A DNA stretch of 64,000 bases from Chamaecyparis obtusa. Lineage: Eukaryota > Streptophyta > Pinopsida > Cupressales > Cupressaceae. The translations under genes and the position numbers were made by a program. A model generated the notes under the pieces. The model did not search any database, was not told where the DNA came from, and worked only from the letters and a program-made list of their open reading frames with translations. The stretch covers positions 302,501 through 366,500 of the forward strand of contig BSBK01007026.1 of assembly GCA_027943335.1 (NCBI GenBank), given 5' to 3'. The number at the start of each line of letters is the position of its first letter. Position 1 is the stretch's first letter. This document shows, in pieces, positions 46,723-60,612 of this stretch.

Positions 46723-47046
46723 CATGAATGAAATGTACAATTATGCTAGATGTTTGGCATGTTCTAATGATTGTTTTATATGTACTAATCTTATTCGCCT
46801 TGTTTTATATGTCCTACTTATATCTTTGATCTTTCCATTTGAGATTTTGTCTACATTAGTATGTTACTTTTTATTGCAATTATAATTAGTTCCTTGGTTC
46901 CTTAGTAATTTCTTTATATTGCATGGTTGTCTTTGGTTTGTCATTTTGTTTTGAGTGTCTAGTGATTTAAACCAAAGACTTCGACTTAGCCAAAAAATGT
47001 GCAAGTCTACATTAGTATGTTTCTTTTTATTGTAATTATAATTAGT
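46723..47046. other. Spacer between transposase and GRF gene
   Basis: Holds the 3' end of the transposase gene. The segment ACATTAGTATGTT-x-CTTTTTATTG-x-AATTATAATTAGT occurs twice, at about 46853-46890 and 47010-47045, a direct repeat about 158 bases apart. No further coding sequence is recognised. Confidence 0.5.
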
Positions 47047-47529
47047 ATGAATGAACAAAATAATGACAATGCAATATTTGTCGAAATAGCGTCGATGACT
47101 TCGGTCTATGTGCCTATGTGTCAATGTGGTGTTGGCCCATGCATGTTGAAGATGTCATGCACAACAAGTAATCCTGGGTGTCAATTTTGGGTTTACCCAA
47201 ATAGGAAAAAGGTTTGAATACGTAATTATATTTTATGTTTAAAAATAATGTGACAACTAATCATTTTATGAAGAACTAATGTACATTTGGTATTGCAGGG
47301 AAATAGTGGATGTAAATACTTTCAATGGGTCAATGAAACCAAATTTACATCTATGCCATCTAAATCTATACCTGATGAAGGAAATGAGTGCAACTTGTGC
47401 AAGGCTCGAGAGGTAGCTAGTGTTGCCAAGATTGCTTCAATGGCGAAAGCAGAAATCATATTTTTACGATGCCTTCTTTGTGTAGTTTGTGCACTACTTT
47501 GTTTGGACCATATGTGTAAATGTGGTTAA
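47047..47529 (+). CDS. Small GRF-type zinc finger protein, two exons, open frame
   Basis: Exon 1 (47047-47211, 55 codons) starts MNEQNNDNAIFVE and ends in phase 0 at a GGTTTG donor; exon 2 (47299-47529, 76 codons plus TAA) follows ATTGCAG. The joined 131-residue frame has no stop. Across the splice it shows the zf-GRF pattern: MCQCGVGPCMLKMSCTTSNP, GCQFWVYPN, then SGCKYFQWVNE. In the family the middle Cys is in a CP motif; here it is Tyr (VYP), so zinc binding may be lost, and the usual RRF is CQF. The C-terminus has a hydrophobic stretch (IIFLRCLLCVVCALLCL), a possible membrane anchor as in other small plant GRF proteins. It lies 325 bp after the transposase stop, same strand. The splice sites are inferred. 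Confidence 0.55.
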
Positions 47530-47611
47530 TAGAGGGCTATTGTAGATATTGAATTATTTTTTAGAATTTCTAGTAGATACACATAAAGAACATGCACAGA
47601 AACATGACAAT

Positions 47612-47999
47612 TGAGAAACATAAATGTAGGCATCATGGTCACAATTTTTTGGAGACACAACATAATTGAATGGTATACCCAGACGATGCAACACAACTAT
47701 CACTCCTCCGGTTCCAAGTTGACACTGCGGGATCCAAAAACCATAGATAAGGAACAAATTTAGAGAGCGGAGGAGGGTCGTAATGACCAAAATAATATAG
47801 GGTCCCTATATTATTTCGGTCATTATGGCCCTCCTCCTTTTCTCTCTAAATTTATTCTTTATCTATATGGGTTTTATTTCCTGCAGTGTCTACTTGGAAC
47901 TAGAGGAGTAGTGGTTGTGTTGCATCGTTTGGGTATACCATTCAATTATGTTGTGTTTCCAAAAAATTGTGACCATGATGCCTACATTTATGTTTCTCA
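47612..47999. repeat. 388-bp near-perfect palindrome (hairpin-forming inverted repeat)
   Basis: Left arm begins TGAGAAACATAAATGTAGGC and right arm ends with its complement GCCTACATTTATGTTTCTCA. Pairing continues with few mismatches to the centre at about 47803, around TATAGGGTCCCTATA, leaving almost no loop. Landmarks on both arms: ACCATGATGCC, AATTGAATGGTATACC, GAGGAGGG. The outer flanks share nothing, and I see no clear target duplication. It lies between the GRF gene and the CACTA subterminal repeats. Confidence 0.9.
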
Positions 48000-48209
48000 T
48001 CTGTTGTGTCCCAGGACCCCTTATGACCCTTTATGATCCCTAAGAATACATCTTAGAGGTCATAAAATGTCGTAAAAGGTCATAAGAGGCTCTTAGGAGG
48101 GGTCAGATGAGCTTCCACCTTTACGTGGTTGGCCCTATTAAGTAGAGAATGTTAAACTATTCTTGAAACAAATAGAAGCTCAATAATTTAATATCTCAAT
48201 CCACGTATG

Positions 48210-48212
<3 letters not shown>

Positions 48213-48246
<34 letters not shown>
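48213..48246. repeat. AT microsatellite (short)
   Basis: A run of alternating A and T. It is followed by TTTTTAAAAAATA and, about 70 bases later, by GATGACTATCTATCAGAAAT, a subterminal motif that also follows the longer AT run ending at 48925. The two AT runs with their right flanks therefore look like a duplication. Confidence 0.9.
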
Positions 48247-49479
<1,233 letters not shown>

Positions 49480-52400
49480 ATAGTTACTAGAAGTAAAATT
49501 AGGTTGCTAGCAAAAGAAATGTCGATGCAAAAAATAAGATAGATTATCACCACCCCACACGCTCACAAGAAGCACATCACTTTCTTCCTCACACCACCAC
49601 AAATATATGGGGTGTTTTGATTGATTGAATGTGGTAATACACACTTAACTAAGTGAGAATCTTGAAAATAATCATGCAAGTGTGCACAAACTAGAGCTAT
49701 TGATCATCATAAAGATGCTTGAGCCTTAAGGTTTAATAGAACAAGGCCCACTGGTCCGTGAATTGAATTCACCCCACACACCAAAAAATATTAATAAAAA
49801 TCATAAGATAACACCACGAGGGTGCGAGGTACCTTATGTCTTTTTTTAAATGATGTCCCCGCATATAAAAATTTATAAGAAAATACAACACAAGATACTT
49901 GCAGGGAAGCAGGGTGGCCATAAAGGAAGATAACACATGTTAGCAACTAAACTTTGGTTAACATGACAGTTAGCAATAAATTTTGGAAAACACAATGTGT
50001 TGGCCCATATATGATAGAGTTTTAGCCCATGATGAGAGTGTCCCATATTTGGTTATCTATGATAGGCTAATGGTGGAAAAATATTCAGTAGTAATTATAT
50101 CTTCTTTATAATCTTTAGTCATTGTTGCTACAACTTCCTCTATTGACACTTTGAACAAGTGTTAAATTATCTCTATCTTTTCCTCAAGCAACTCTTGCTC
50201 TTCATCAAGCTCCTCATCAAACACTAGACCTTCATCGATCCCTGAACACTCTGTCCCCACCCTATATTCTCATTTGTATCTCCTATTTTATTTACTCCAA
50301 TGTATCTCATGCATCTTACCTTAATTTATGTGCTTCCCTCTCAAACACATCCATCCATCTCTTCTTTCTCCCTTTCTTTGGAACACAGGGATCATCAAAA
50401 CCCAACCAATAAAAATTCTTATTATTTCTTTTTTCCATCAATAGCTTTAAGTATTTTTAGCTCTCATCATTGTAGGAATCCTTCAAACTTGCCCTCATCT
50501 CTTGAGTTCCTCTCAGGATCTCATCACCATCCTCTAACCAATGGGTTACTAGAAGATGCACCTCTATAAGACCTCTTCTACCCACTTCCTCTTAGTGGAA
50601 TAAGTTTGTACATCTTCTACCAAACTTCATCTCTATTGGAGGAGACCCAACATGATTCTCATAGAATCAGTTTTTTCTCACAACTTCTTCACCCCTCACC
50701 AATCTTTGACTGCGGGTCCTGGTGCATATGTTTCACTCTCAATATCTTGTGGCTATGATACCAAATTGATGGAGATTATTTCCATAATAAAACACAAATT
50801 TAACTTATTTTTACCTCAAGGAGATAGGAGGTTAAATACATGTGTGTGTCTATATAAATGAATTCATTGACAAAACATTTAGAAATGAGATACAAGACTC
50901 AAATAAAAATTAGATTAGGCACAATACCAAAAAAAATGAACATTCACATCAATAATTTTGTCATTCATTATCTATTCTTCCAAGTAATTGACATATAGTA
51001 TGGTGCATTTTATTCCATCCTATAAAGAAAAAAAATTACAAATGATGGTATCCATTTGTCCCATTAATTTTGAGGTACAGATAATCTTCCTATGCCTACA
51101 TTCCTTCCCCTCAATCATTCCCTACAAGGAATTGTAGAAAACTAAGGTCAATGCCTCTATTGTTTGATCTCACTTCAAATCATCATGTCATTCCTTCTTT
51201 CTTCCATGGCGGATTTTGTTTCCCAACCAACATTTCATACTCTTTCCTTTATTTTTCATGGTCTCTCCCTACCTACCTTTCTCCCTCTTCCTTCATCATC
51301 AACCTCTATTCTTCCAACTACTTCCTCTTTTGTTTGGAATTACTCAATGGTTCCAAAAATGAACCATTTCAATATGAAACCATTTCCAAATTTTCCACTT
51401 AGGATAGGTCATGTGGATGCTAACAAGAGGTTGCAAAAATTTTCTTATGACTATAAATTTCATTTACTTGGAGTGTCTAAAACCATTTCAACAACTCATT
51501 TGCACATAGTCTATAATCATCACATTTCTTGGGATAGTATCTCTTTGTTTAAACAATTAAATTGTGTTGTTTATATTTCTACATTTGTAGTTGTTTTGGT
51601 ACAGTAGAGAGGGTTGAGGATTCCAACTAGATACAAAGCATGCACCCAAACAAGGTATCTATTTGCAAGGCCCCTACATAAGGATTAAATATGCGCCTCT
51701 ACACATATTTGAGGACATACAAGATATGGTAGTATGTGAGATCAAGGTCAAGGATGACATCCATAAGGGTATACCCACAAGTTCCACCATGCTCGCACTC
51801 ACATTGTATGGAATATCACCGAAGGAGCTATTGGTGTTGAAATCAACAAACTAGTTGGTAACTATATATTGTCAAAAAGGGAATCCATGTAGGAGTCGAT
51901 GGATGTTTACACAAAAATGAAAAAATATTTTTTGGCTGATTTTGATCGCCAATTCACCCAAGATGCTCTTGCATCATTTTGTTCAGATCTAATAGACATA
52001 CTAAATAAATAGCAATCACATTAGCACTACATCGTAATTGAAGTACTTAATCGTCCAAATATTATTGTATATTTTTTAATCTTATTAAAAAAAATTATTT
52101 AAATGAAGGAAAATTAGAATATATCAACTTAATTAACATGTGCATTCATATCATCACCTTTGAATAAAGTATTCAATTTTTTAAACTTAAAGGGTAAGAT
52201 ATTTGAGAAAGGGACCCATGTTTCAATGTACCCAATACTAATATTTTGGACTTAATATTATTCTAAGTGTTTACACATCTCTAAAAAGAGGAAGTACCTC
52301 AAATGTACATTATTCTTAATAATTAGAAGTGTTCCCCTACAAAAATAATTTATAACTCATCATCAAATTACATTTTTACAACATAATTGGGTGACATAAT

Positions 52401-54240
52401 CATTGATAAGCTCATTTATTTTTAATGCATTTTTTAATTATTCAATATCATTTCCAATACCATGATATGAAAGTGTTTTAGAAATATAATATCTAAATCA
52501 TCAAATATTCCTATTGAAATAAGAGGAAATGATTAGATAATTGAATGGTATAATTATTTAAGGTTTGTTGAAACAATTGGTAAATTTCTTATCATCATAT
52601 AAAATATATATGCAAGTATTAATAAAAAGATTCTATGTGAATGTATGGGTCTCCCTTTGCATTATAAGTATTGAATCTAGGGGCACAAAATCAACATGGA
52701 ATGTATATGTTACCACCTCAAATTCTAATGGTGTGTTTGTGTTAGGTTATAATTCATGAAATCATTAAAGTGTTACTACTAATTTTATTCTTAAGATTAA
52801 AAATGTATTTTAATAGAATATCCAAGGTAGTAGTAGAGACAACGGTTGCATTGGGTATATGTGAAATGATAGAGGAGGTATAATAAGTTTGTGAGGTAAA
52901 GGATTAGGCCATGACTATAGATGGATAGATAAATTATGTAGAATATTAATTATGAGATGAGATGAGATGGAAAAACATTATGAACTATGGTTTATAAAGG
53001 ATAAATAACACATCTTGGGGCAGGAGGGAGGAATATTGTGGGAAATATGAATGGATGGTTTAACATTAGTAGTTATGTTTTGGGGAGAAAGATGTCTTTT
53101 TAATGAGATACTAGAAGAAATGAATTTACTATAACATTGTATGGTGTATGAGGAAATGTTTTGAGATCTAGGGGATATTGATCTAGAAAGCCAATGAGAT
53201 GTAGGAGGAGGAATATTTGTAGTAGATGCTACAATGGTAGTAAAAATGATGATCACAAGAGCTGAGGTAAGTATCCAATTAGGATAAGAAGAAGAAGATA
53301 TATGGTAGGATGCACCTTCAAAGGGGAGGTGATAAAGATTAAATTCATGTAAACCCTTCATTCCATATGGAAAGCCTTCCAAAATATTATAAAAAGAGAT
53401 GTGCTAATTGAATACAATACTCCACTTAATTAAATGCATTAAAATTAAGGCTTTTCTAGTAAGTGTGAGATCTTATTTATCCAAAGGAGTATCATGATCA
53501 TAATCTTTCAATGACCATCCAATTCTCAACACGAGTATCAAAAGATTTATCATCTTTGTTAGGTTTCGTGTCAATATTGTAAGCATTATTTCTCAATGAA
53601 TGGTTAGGATCAAGCGTAGGTTATGGCATAAACATTATAATATGGAGAAAGATAATCAATCTTTAATTAAAAAAAATGGAAAATGGAAAGTGTATTTAAT
53701 CTAAAATATGTAATAAGGAAGTAATAATGTATAGGAACACTTAACCTTAGCATGTTTAAAATGATGATGCAAGTGAAAAAAAAAATCTAAATCCTAAAGT
53801 GGTGATGGCATAAACCCTAGACAAAATTCCTAGGTGGTGTCATCTACAGGATTTGCTCACTAAAAATGTGTAGGAAATTTTTCTTTCCCTAAATGTTAGT
53901 TCATTTTGATTAAATAAAATGCATATAATCAACATAAATTAACTTATATTAGTCAATATAATAGTTGAAATTACATAATTAAGTAATATTAAATCCTAAG
54001 CCACGAAATTAAGTGTGATAGATAAGGTACTTGGATCTAAAACCAATTTGGATGAATAGAAAAATATGTATCCTTGCATTATGTGTTACTTAGATACCTA
54101 TGCAAAATTATAATAGTTTTCTATGTCAATTATACGTATTTGGATCATTTTCGCAAATGCAAGTTTGTCTTGTGGTCCATGAATATAATTTGGGCAATTT
54201 ATATTTTTTCCTCCTTAGTTTGTCTGAATTGCATCCCTTA
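49480..54240. other. Intergenic DNA without recognised genes
   Basis: AT-rich DNA with scattered short frames. The longest (51164-51607 plus, 147 codons; 52978-53382 minus, 134 codons) have no motif I recognise and no visible conservation. At 50754-50772 the minus strand reads TTTGGTATCATAGCC after CCATCAA, which resembles a tRNA-Met PBS following an LTR end, with a TATATA sequence about 80 bases upstream on that strand (about 50850); an old LTR element may lie here, but no coding domain supports it. Confidence 0.4.
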
Positions 54241-54896
54241 GGGCCCGTTTGGTTGCTAGAATTGGTCTGGAATTAGGAAATTCAAATACCAGAACTCCCA
54301 AATTCGCAGTTTGTTTTTAAAAAATGAATATGGAATTGGATTTTCCAAATTATAATTTTGGCCCAAAATGAGCATATGAATCTTCCACCTCAAAAGGTAG
54401 AACTAGAAAACCAATTCCAATTCTACTTTTTGATAAATTAATTTTTATAAACTTTTCAATTCTGTTTGTTTGTGTTAACCAAATTTTATAACTTTTCAAT
54501 CTATTTGCTCATGTTTTCCCTTGTGCGGAGGTCCACATATCGTATTTACCCTTATTTGCAGATTTTTTTTACAGCGGCTAGTTTTAGACTTTTTTGGAAT
54601 CCCCTCTATTCGCCGAAGTGCCTAGGGTTTGCTAGAGTTGAATCTTTGAACTCATGAAGAATTCTTTTTATCACCTCTACAATTGGATTTGATTGTAGTT
54701 TGACATTTATCTTTTGCATATTTGTCTTATTCCCGTTCCAATTCTAAGAACCAAACACCAAAAATGCTTCTTCTCACTCATCTTCCAGGTAAACCAAATG
54801 GTTCCAACCATTTTTTGGATTAAAAACTTCCTGAATTAGCTAATTTCGGTGTTACAAAATTCCAACATTGTGTAATTCCAGAAACCAAGCGGACCC
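54241..54896. mobile_element. PIF/Harbinger-like MITE, 656 bp
   Basis: Left end GGGCCCGTTTGGTTGCTAG and right end, reversed, GGGTCCGCTTGGTTTCTGG agree at about 19 of 23 positions when the next bases GAATT are included. TTA flanks both sides (54238-54240 and 54897-54899), the 3-bp target duplication typical of PIF/Harbinger elements. The interior has no transposase. A GGGCCCGTTTGG-type end is common among plant MITEs; a hAT origin is less likely because that would give 8 bp duplicated. Confidence 0.75.
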
Positions 54897-54899
54897 TTA

Positions 54900-57800
54900 T
54901 TGATTATTAAGAGTTGGTAGTATTTAGAAAATTAGTGGGGAGGTGGTTGGATCACTAAGTAGAGTTATTCTAGGTCAGCCCCTAGAATATCCAAATAGCT
55001 CTTCAACCATAGAAAATATTGGAAAACAAGAAGCAAATATGTAAACAAGTTCTAGGATGGCTTTTGATGCAAACTAAACACTTTTAATGTTCCAAATATA
55101 AAGACTCATACGATGAGTGCTCCTCAAAGTGCTAAAAATTTGAATAATTCTATGAGGATGTTAAGATGATTATAGGATATGATCCAAATGAATTTTTGTA
55201 AATATGTCAAGACCAAAACATTAATAATCACATGAAATATGTAGCAAGTTAGTTCATGGAAGAAATGCAATGGGTAGAAATTGGTAAATTTTGATTGAAC
55301 ATTTTTTTAAATTTTGGACCTTAGTTCTATGAGTTTAAGATTTGGCCAAGGGACAAGGGAACAATTATATCTATGAATGGAATGGATCTCTAGACATGAG
55401 GAATGTACTAAAAATGAAAATAATAGAAAAATGTGTAAAAGAAAATGAGATTAAATCAAATACATGAGGAAGTGTGTAAATATAGGTAAAAGATTGAGGA
55501 GTGAACCCAACTTCACACAAGATTGACATATAAGTGTATTAAATCATTCTTTTAGAATGAGCTCAAAATTAAATGAAAATTGACATGAGTATGCAAATTC
55601 TAAAATGAAAACTCCACTTACACTTAGAAAAATAATTAAGAACTTCAAAATAATTTTTTTCTCAAATATACTCTTCATTAAGATATTTTATTAATCACAT
55701 AACAAACTAAATATCTTGATAAAGAAACGAATTATAACTAAATGTATTTAAATCAGAATACACTAATGTTAACCTCAATAAAAAAAATTAGACTATAAAG
55801 TAATAAATAAATTGAAAAATTATGCAATCAATATTTTATCTTGAGTCACTTTCAATTGAAAGATAAATCAAAACAATCTAGATATTATAGAGTTTTTAAT
55901 AAACCATATATTAAAACTAATAGTTTAAACATAAAGCCAAAATTAAAAATACAATTTGTGTTTTTAGTAAACTCCCATGTAATAGAATATATTATTGTAA
56001 ACTACTGCTTGTGAAGAAGAACTTAGAAGATTGCTCAAAATAATATAGTATGAAAAAGACTAAGTTAAAAAGAACTATAATGGAAGAATTCTTTCCATTG
56101 ATTAATTCTTCACTGGTCATATCAAACTAACTTCCAAATTTCAAAAGTTCAAAAGTTCTCATCATGGCATCTAATTTTTGTTTAGTTTAATAACAAAATG
56201 AACGGAATGCAAAAGTGAATCATAAAGTCTTCATAATGATCCATAGATATTAATCATCAATTATTACTTGAAAAAATAAGCTTACAACTGTTTCCACTTT
56301 TAATCATCAATCACTTTCTCTGCTTCCCATTTGGGTTCATCTAATATCAAGATGACATGATCATCTATATAATTCTTTTTATACCATATCCAAGAATCAC
56401 TAGATTACACTATATATCTTTAGTTATACATAAATGTTAGATCTCCCTTCTCAAATGCTTGTTGTCTACCTTACACTTTGTTCAAGAGATTCCAATGCCA
56501 TATTTTCAAATAAAATATCTATTCATGTATTTCCATGTTTGTCAACACATCCATTCATAACAATATCTCAAAATCTTAATTATTTTAATTACAATATATA
56601 ATCTCTTTTCACAAAAAAAATTAATATTAGTTTAATCTATATTTTATCACAAATTCTAGGTTGCATAGTTTTTATTTATTGTCATTAAAAAGTTTCTATA
56701 TAATTTCTCACCATGTAATTTAGTTGCTACCCTAACTAGCACTAGGTGCATCTAACATAGCTCACAAGTAATAATGCTAATTAAAATAGACATAGATATC
56801 AATTACAAATATGTTTAAGGTTTTCCTATGTAGTAATATTGGAATCATAAAACTCCATTTAATCTTAACTTCATTAATAATTCTATTTCAGAATTGTCTA
56901 TAGTTCATTTATCAATAATTTTCTCATATTCAATTTTAAATTCACAACCAGATTCAATTATAATACTTTGTTTTTAAATCAAACATGTATGATTAACATT
57001 ATAAATATACTTCTTAACTAAACCTAAAAAAACATGATAATTTATATGTAATTGAAGAGGTTGAAAACAAATTTATATGTTTTTTATTATAAAAGCAACA
57101 AAGTAAGGGTGTTGACCATATACAAAAATAGGCCAAACTTGAGCCACTTACAACATGTCATGAACATACCACTAATAACAAGACAAAGGTTATAATAGAC
57201 CACTTACAACACAACTAGGAACCTATTACCCAATTTTTGAAATGTATAGTTCACACATCATGTATACATGATGTTTCTCTCAAATTATGCTTACTAGAAT
57301 CCCCGCCTTCATCCTAATCAAATTTAATGAATAAATTTGATCATTTACGCCCCCCAAGTACTTAGTCGATCAATTTCCTATGAATTTGCACTTAATCGTA
57401 CACTTTGTAAAGTTCATAAAGTTGTCGACCTACCTAACTATGTGAAGCATGTGTCGTGTTTTTCCCCTCAATCCCTCATTGTTCATGTTTTGAAGATATT
57501 TCCCAATTGTCCTACCTTACTGTCATGTAAAGGAAGTTCATAAAGTCATCAACTTTTTTGACCACATCGAGGTAAACTAAGATCTATCCTAAGACATTAT
57601 TATCAGTGAGTCAAGTAGATGCATAAACTATAGAACTACTTCACAATGGTTTGAAACTTCAAGAAAGTCACCAATGCTCTAACTATGAAAGGGTCTACGC
57701 ATTTCAAGGAGTTGTACTTTCACAAGGTTGGCATATGTGAGGCATTAATTATTCCCTTAAGCTGTAGAGGACACCTATTGAACCAACACAAATTTAAATG

Positions 57801-58535
57801 TACTATTTCTACCAAATTGAGCAAGAATTAAATGCTTCACTTAAAAAGGTGGTGTTGTTCAAAGTTGGCCTTTATTATGAAAAACCTAGAAAAAGAAAGT
57901 CGTAGCATCCAAGAATTGGGACAAAGAAGTGAGTGCATGCAAGAATTTAGGTTGGGTTGTGAAACTCTTTCTTTCTCTCTCGTAATTTTAATTTTAATTC
58001 GATCTTTTCCTAGATTGTTGTTTGAGTCCAATGGTGGGATTTGTCCCAGGTATGTGCAGGATCATGGTATGTCAAAAAGTGGCCATGTGAAAAAAACTTA
58101 TTTTCACTTGTCCAAAAGCACACAAATAGATTTGTTGACTTTTTGGTAGGCCTGGGTGTCAGTACACCTGGCCAAACCAAAAGCCAAACCTAAAGGCATA
58201 ATTGGATATTCGATATTATTAGATATCTGATAATATCAAATATTTGATATTTGCCAGTGAATATAAATCATTGTACCCAGCCACGTTCAACATTTTTTCA
58301 TTGCAAAAACATGAATGCAGCTAGGCTTTCGGATATCCGGTCCCAAATCCCCTATCCGATTTTTCCCAAATTGCCCAGGTAATTGAAGCTTCTATTTTTT
58401 ATTGTTTTAATTTTTTTTGTTATTTTTAAATATAAATATATAGTTTTTTATATAAAAATTAGGGTAGTAATGATTTATTGTATTGTTTTTTAAAATTCAT
58501 TGTAATTATCTATTTATTTTTCATTGCTATCAGAC
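54900..58535. other. Intergenic AT-rich DNA without recognised features
   Basis: I find no domain, repeat family or RNA gene here. Short frames at 57337-57543 and 57832-58149 have no recognisable motif. About 58190-58260 contains several copies of GATATT or TTAGATATCTGATAAT-like words, a small low-complexity patch. Confidence 0.5.
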
Positions 58536-60612
58536 ATGGAATCAGAAAACCCTCCTAATGATCCCGCAAACAATCCAGACCCACCTCCCAACAATCCCCC
58601 ACCTCCAGAAGACATACCTATCACAAACCCTCACCGTTTAGAAGATCTAATAGGAGATAATCTAAATGAACTTAGAGGATTTGAAACTGCATATGCCAAT
58701 ATCCCCACATTGCGCCCCATGTTTATGACATTGAACACAATAATTGAAAACATGGAGAAATTGACACATCAACATAATGTTGCACTTCTTTGGCGCGATT
58801 CCATGCACACCCAGTTTGACGATGGGCTTGATTATGATCAAGTCATGAACCTAAATATAACAAAACATGACATAGCTAATCTTTTTGTGGATCCTAAAAC
58901 CAGTCTAAAAGTAGACCCTAAAAAAACCATGTTGTTAATTAAATGGTGCACAAATAGTGCAATACATGACAACTTTTGGGACCGTTGGTGGATGGTTTTT
59001 GATAGACCACCTCACAACAATTTGGATGTCCCAATTTATTTACTTAGAAAATTGTATGCTGAATTTGTGCTCGGTCACAAGGTGGATTATTGGAGTATGA
59101 GACAAAACTAGGGTGTAGGTTTAGGTGCTCTGAAAGATAGGCCATCAACACAATGGGTGAAATCCTACACATATGTCCCCCCTCCCAAGATTTCACCACC
59201 TCCCATAGTGCAACATCCAGACATTATTGTTGAGACTGGCTCACAGACTATTCGAGCCATTCACACGTTGAGTGATTTGCTGGTTACGTAGAGCACAACA
59301 TTGTTTCCTCCTCATCTTGATGCTTCTGGCACTTCCACGAGCTCACATGTTTGTGCGGCCCACACTTGCGTTATATGCAAGAATATTTGCCTTGGTCCCC
59401 TGACTAATAGTGATACATATAGTTTCGGCTTCGATGGGGATGATTCTACACAGCACACTACAAGCACTGAAGCAACTCATGGAGATGTGCATTAGGAGCC
59501 TACAGTGCCATGGACTCCCATTATTACGGTAAGGGTAAACTGTTCACTTTTTACATTATTTTTACATTTTATTGCTCGTATTTTTAGTAGAATTTCCTTA
59601 TAATAATTTCCCACTTATGTCTTTTTATGTATTACATTTATGTTCAGTTGATGACAGAGGAGGAGATGGAACAGGTGGAGGGGTCCATGCTTTTGGCCAT
59701 ATCATTTGGTCTTGACTCTTCCACGATACATATGTTTTAATGTACTCATTGGTTTCCTTTTAAATTATGATAATAGTATATGTACATTGTTTTCTAATTT
59801 TTATGATCATCTTTTACATACTGATGCAGGTGTCACCAGTTGCCACCAGGGGGAAATGTGAGGGGGTGCAAGTGTTAGTTGTTGATAAAGGAAAGGTAAT
59901 TAAGTAATTTAGTTTGTTTATGCATACATGTATACTTATCAATTGTGCGTACTCATTTTTAATTTACATGGTTTATTTGACAGAGAGTGGCATGTGATGA
60001 TGTCATGAGACCCTATCATCATAATAGAGTCATAGGCATATCCATTCGGAGTGATAGCCCCATGGTACATACATTTCTAAAGTTATTTGTGTGTATTTTT
60101 CTATCAAGTATATATAATATGGTCAAGTTATGATAATATGAAGTATCTGTTTGACTTTTGTAGGTCACTCCTAGTTTGAGGGAGCCAAAATGGCAAGGGT
60201 TTGTATTGATGATGACTCAGCCAACAATCCCTAAAGAAAGTTCAACAGAGGTAAGTTTTAATGTTAATTCAGTTATTTTGTAAACATATATTTGCTACCA
60301 AGTTTTTAACATTAAATAGTATAACTCATAGATCAATCTCATGTTCGTAAACATATATAGGTGGGAGTTGTCATTGGTGGCACTATTCATGCGCTACCTA
60401 GGACATATATTAGGTCTCCTACCCATGGGAGGAGACAAAGAGGTGAGGTATATGAGAGTTCAATTTTAGTTTAAATTTTATTTATTATTGTTGACTATGA
60501 TTCTAAATTTTAATCTAACTTGGGGTTTCACTTTTGTGTTTGAATGTAAGATCCATTAGAGCTGAAGAGTACTTCAAAGAGGCTCCATTTTGATGATCCA
60601 CCGGTAGAATAG
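58536..60612 (+). pseudogene. Unrecognised seven-exon gene with three in-frame TAG codons
   Basis: Exon 1 (58536-59528, 331 codons) starts MESENPPNDPANNPDPPP, is Pro/Asn-rich at first, then includes LIGDNLNELRGFETAYANIP and HDNFWDRWWMVFDRPPHNN. TAG codons at 59109, 59289 and 59493 interrupt the one frame, each at a place where CAG would restore it. It ends ACG-GTAAGG. Further exons: 2 from 59648 (MTEEEMEQVEGSM; donor unclear), 3 59830-59895, 4 59984-60064 (HNRVIGISIRSDSP), 5 60164-60250, 6 60361-60442 (VGVVIGGTIHALPRTYIRSP), 7 60551-60612 (STSKRLHFDDPPVE, TAG). Exons 3-7 have GT-AG borders and join in frame with lengths 66, 81, 87, 82 and 62. I do not recognise the family; no known domain is visible. 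It may be a host gene fragment, or a gene carried by a transposon. Confidence 0.55.

Noticed and set aside
46531..46740. Minus-strand frame rich in Ile opposite the acidic tail
   Set aside because: Antisense shadow of GAT/GAA repeats.
47554..47790. Minus-strand frame of 78 codons
   Set aside because: It lies within one arm of the 388-bp palindrome and has no recognisable motif.
51164..51607. 147-codon plus-strand frame
   Set aside because: Low-complexity Ser/Thr/Phe-rich translation of CT-rich DNA, no motif, no promoter or splice context; not strong enough to call a gene.
52978..53382. 134-codon minus-strand frame with one hydrophobic segment
   Set aside because: No recognisable domain or context; length is within what AT-rich DNA yields by chance.
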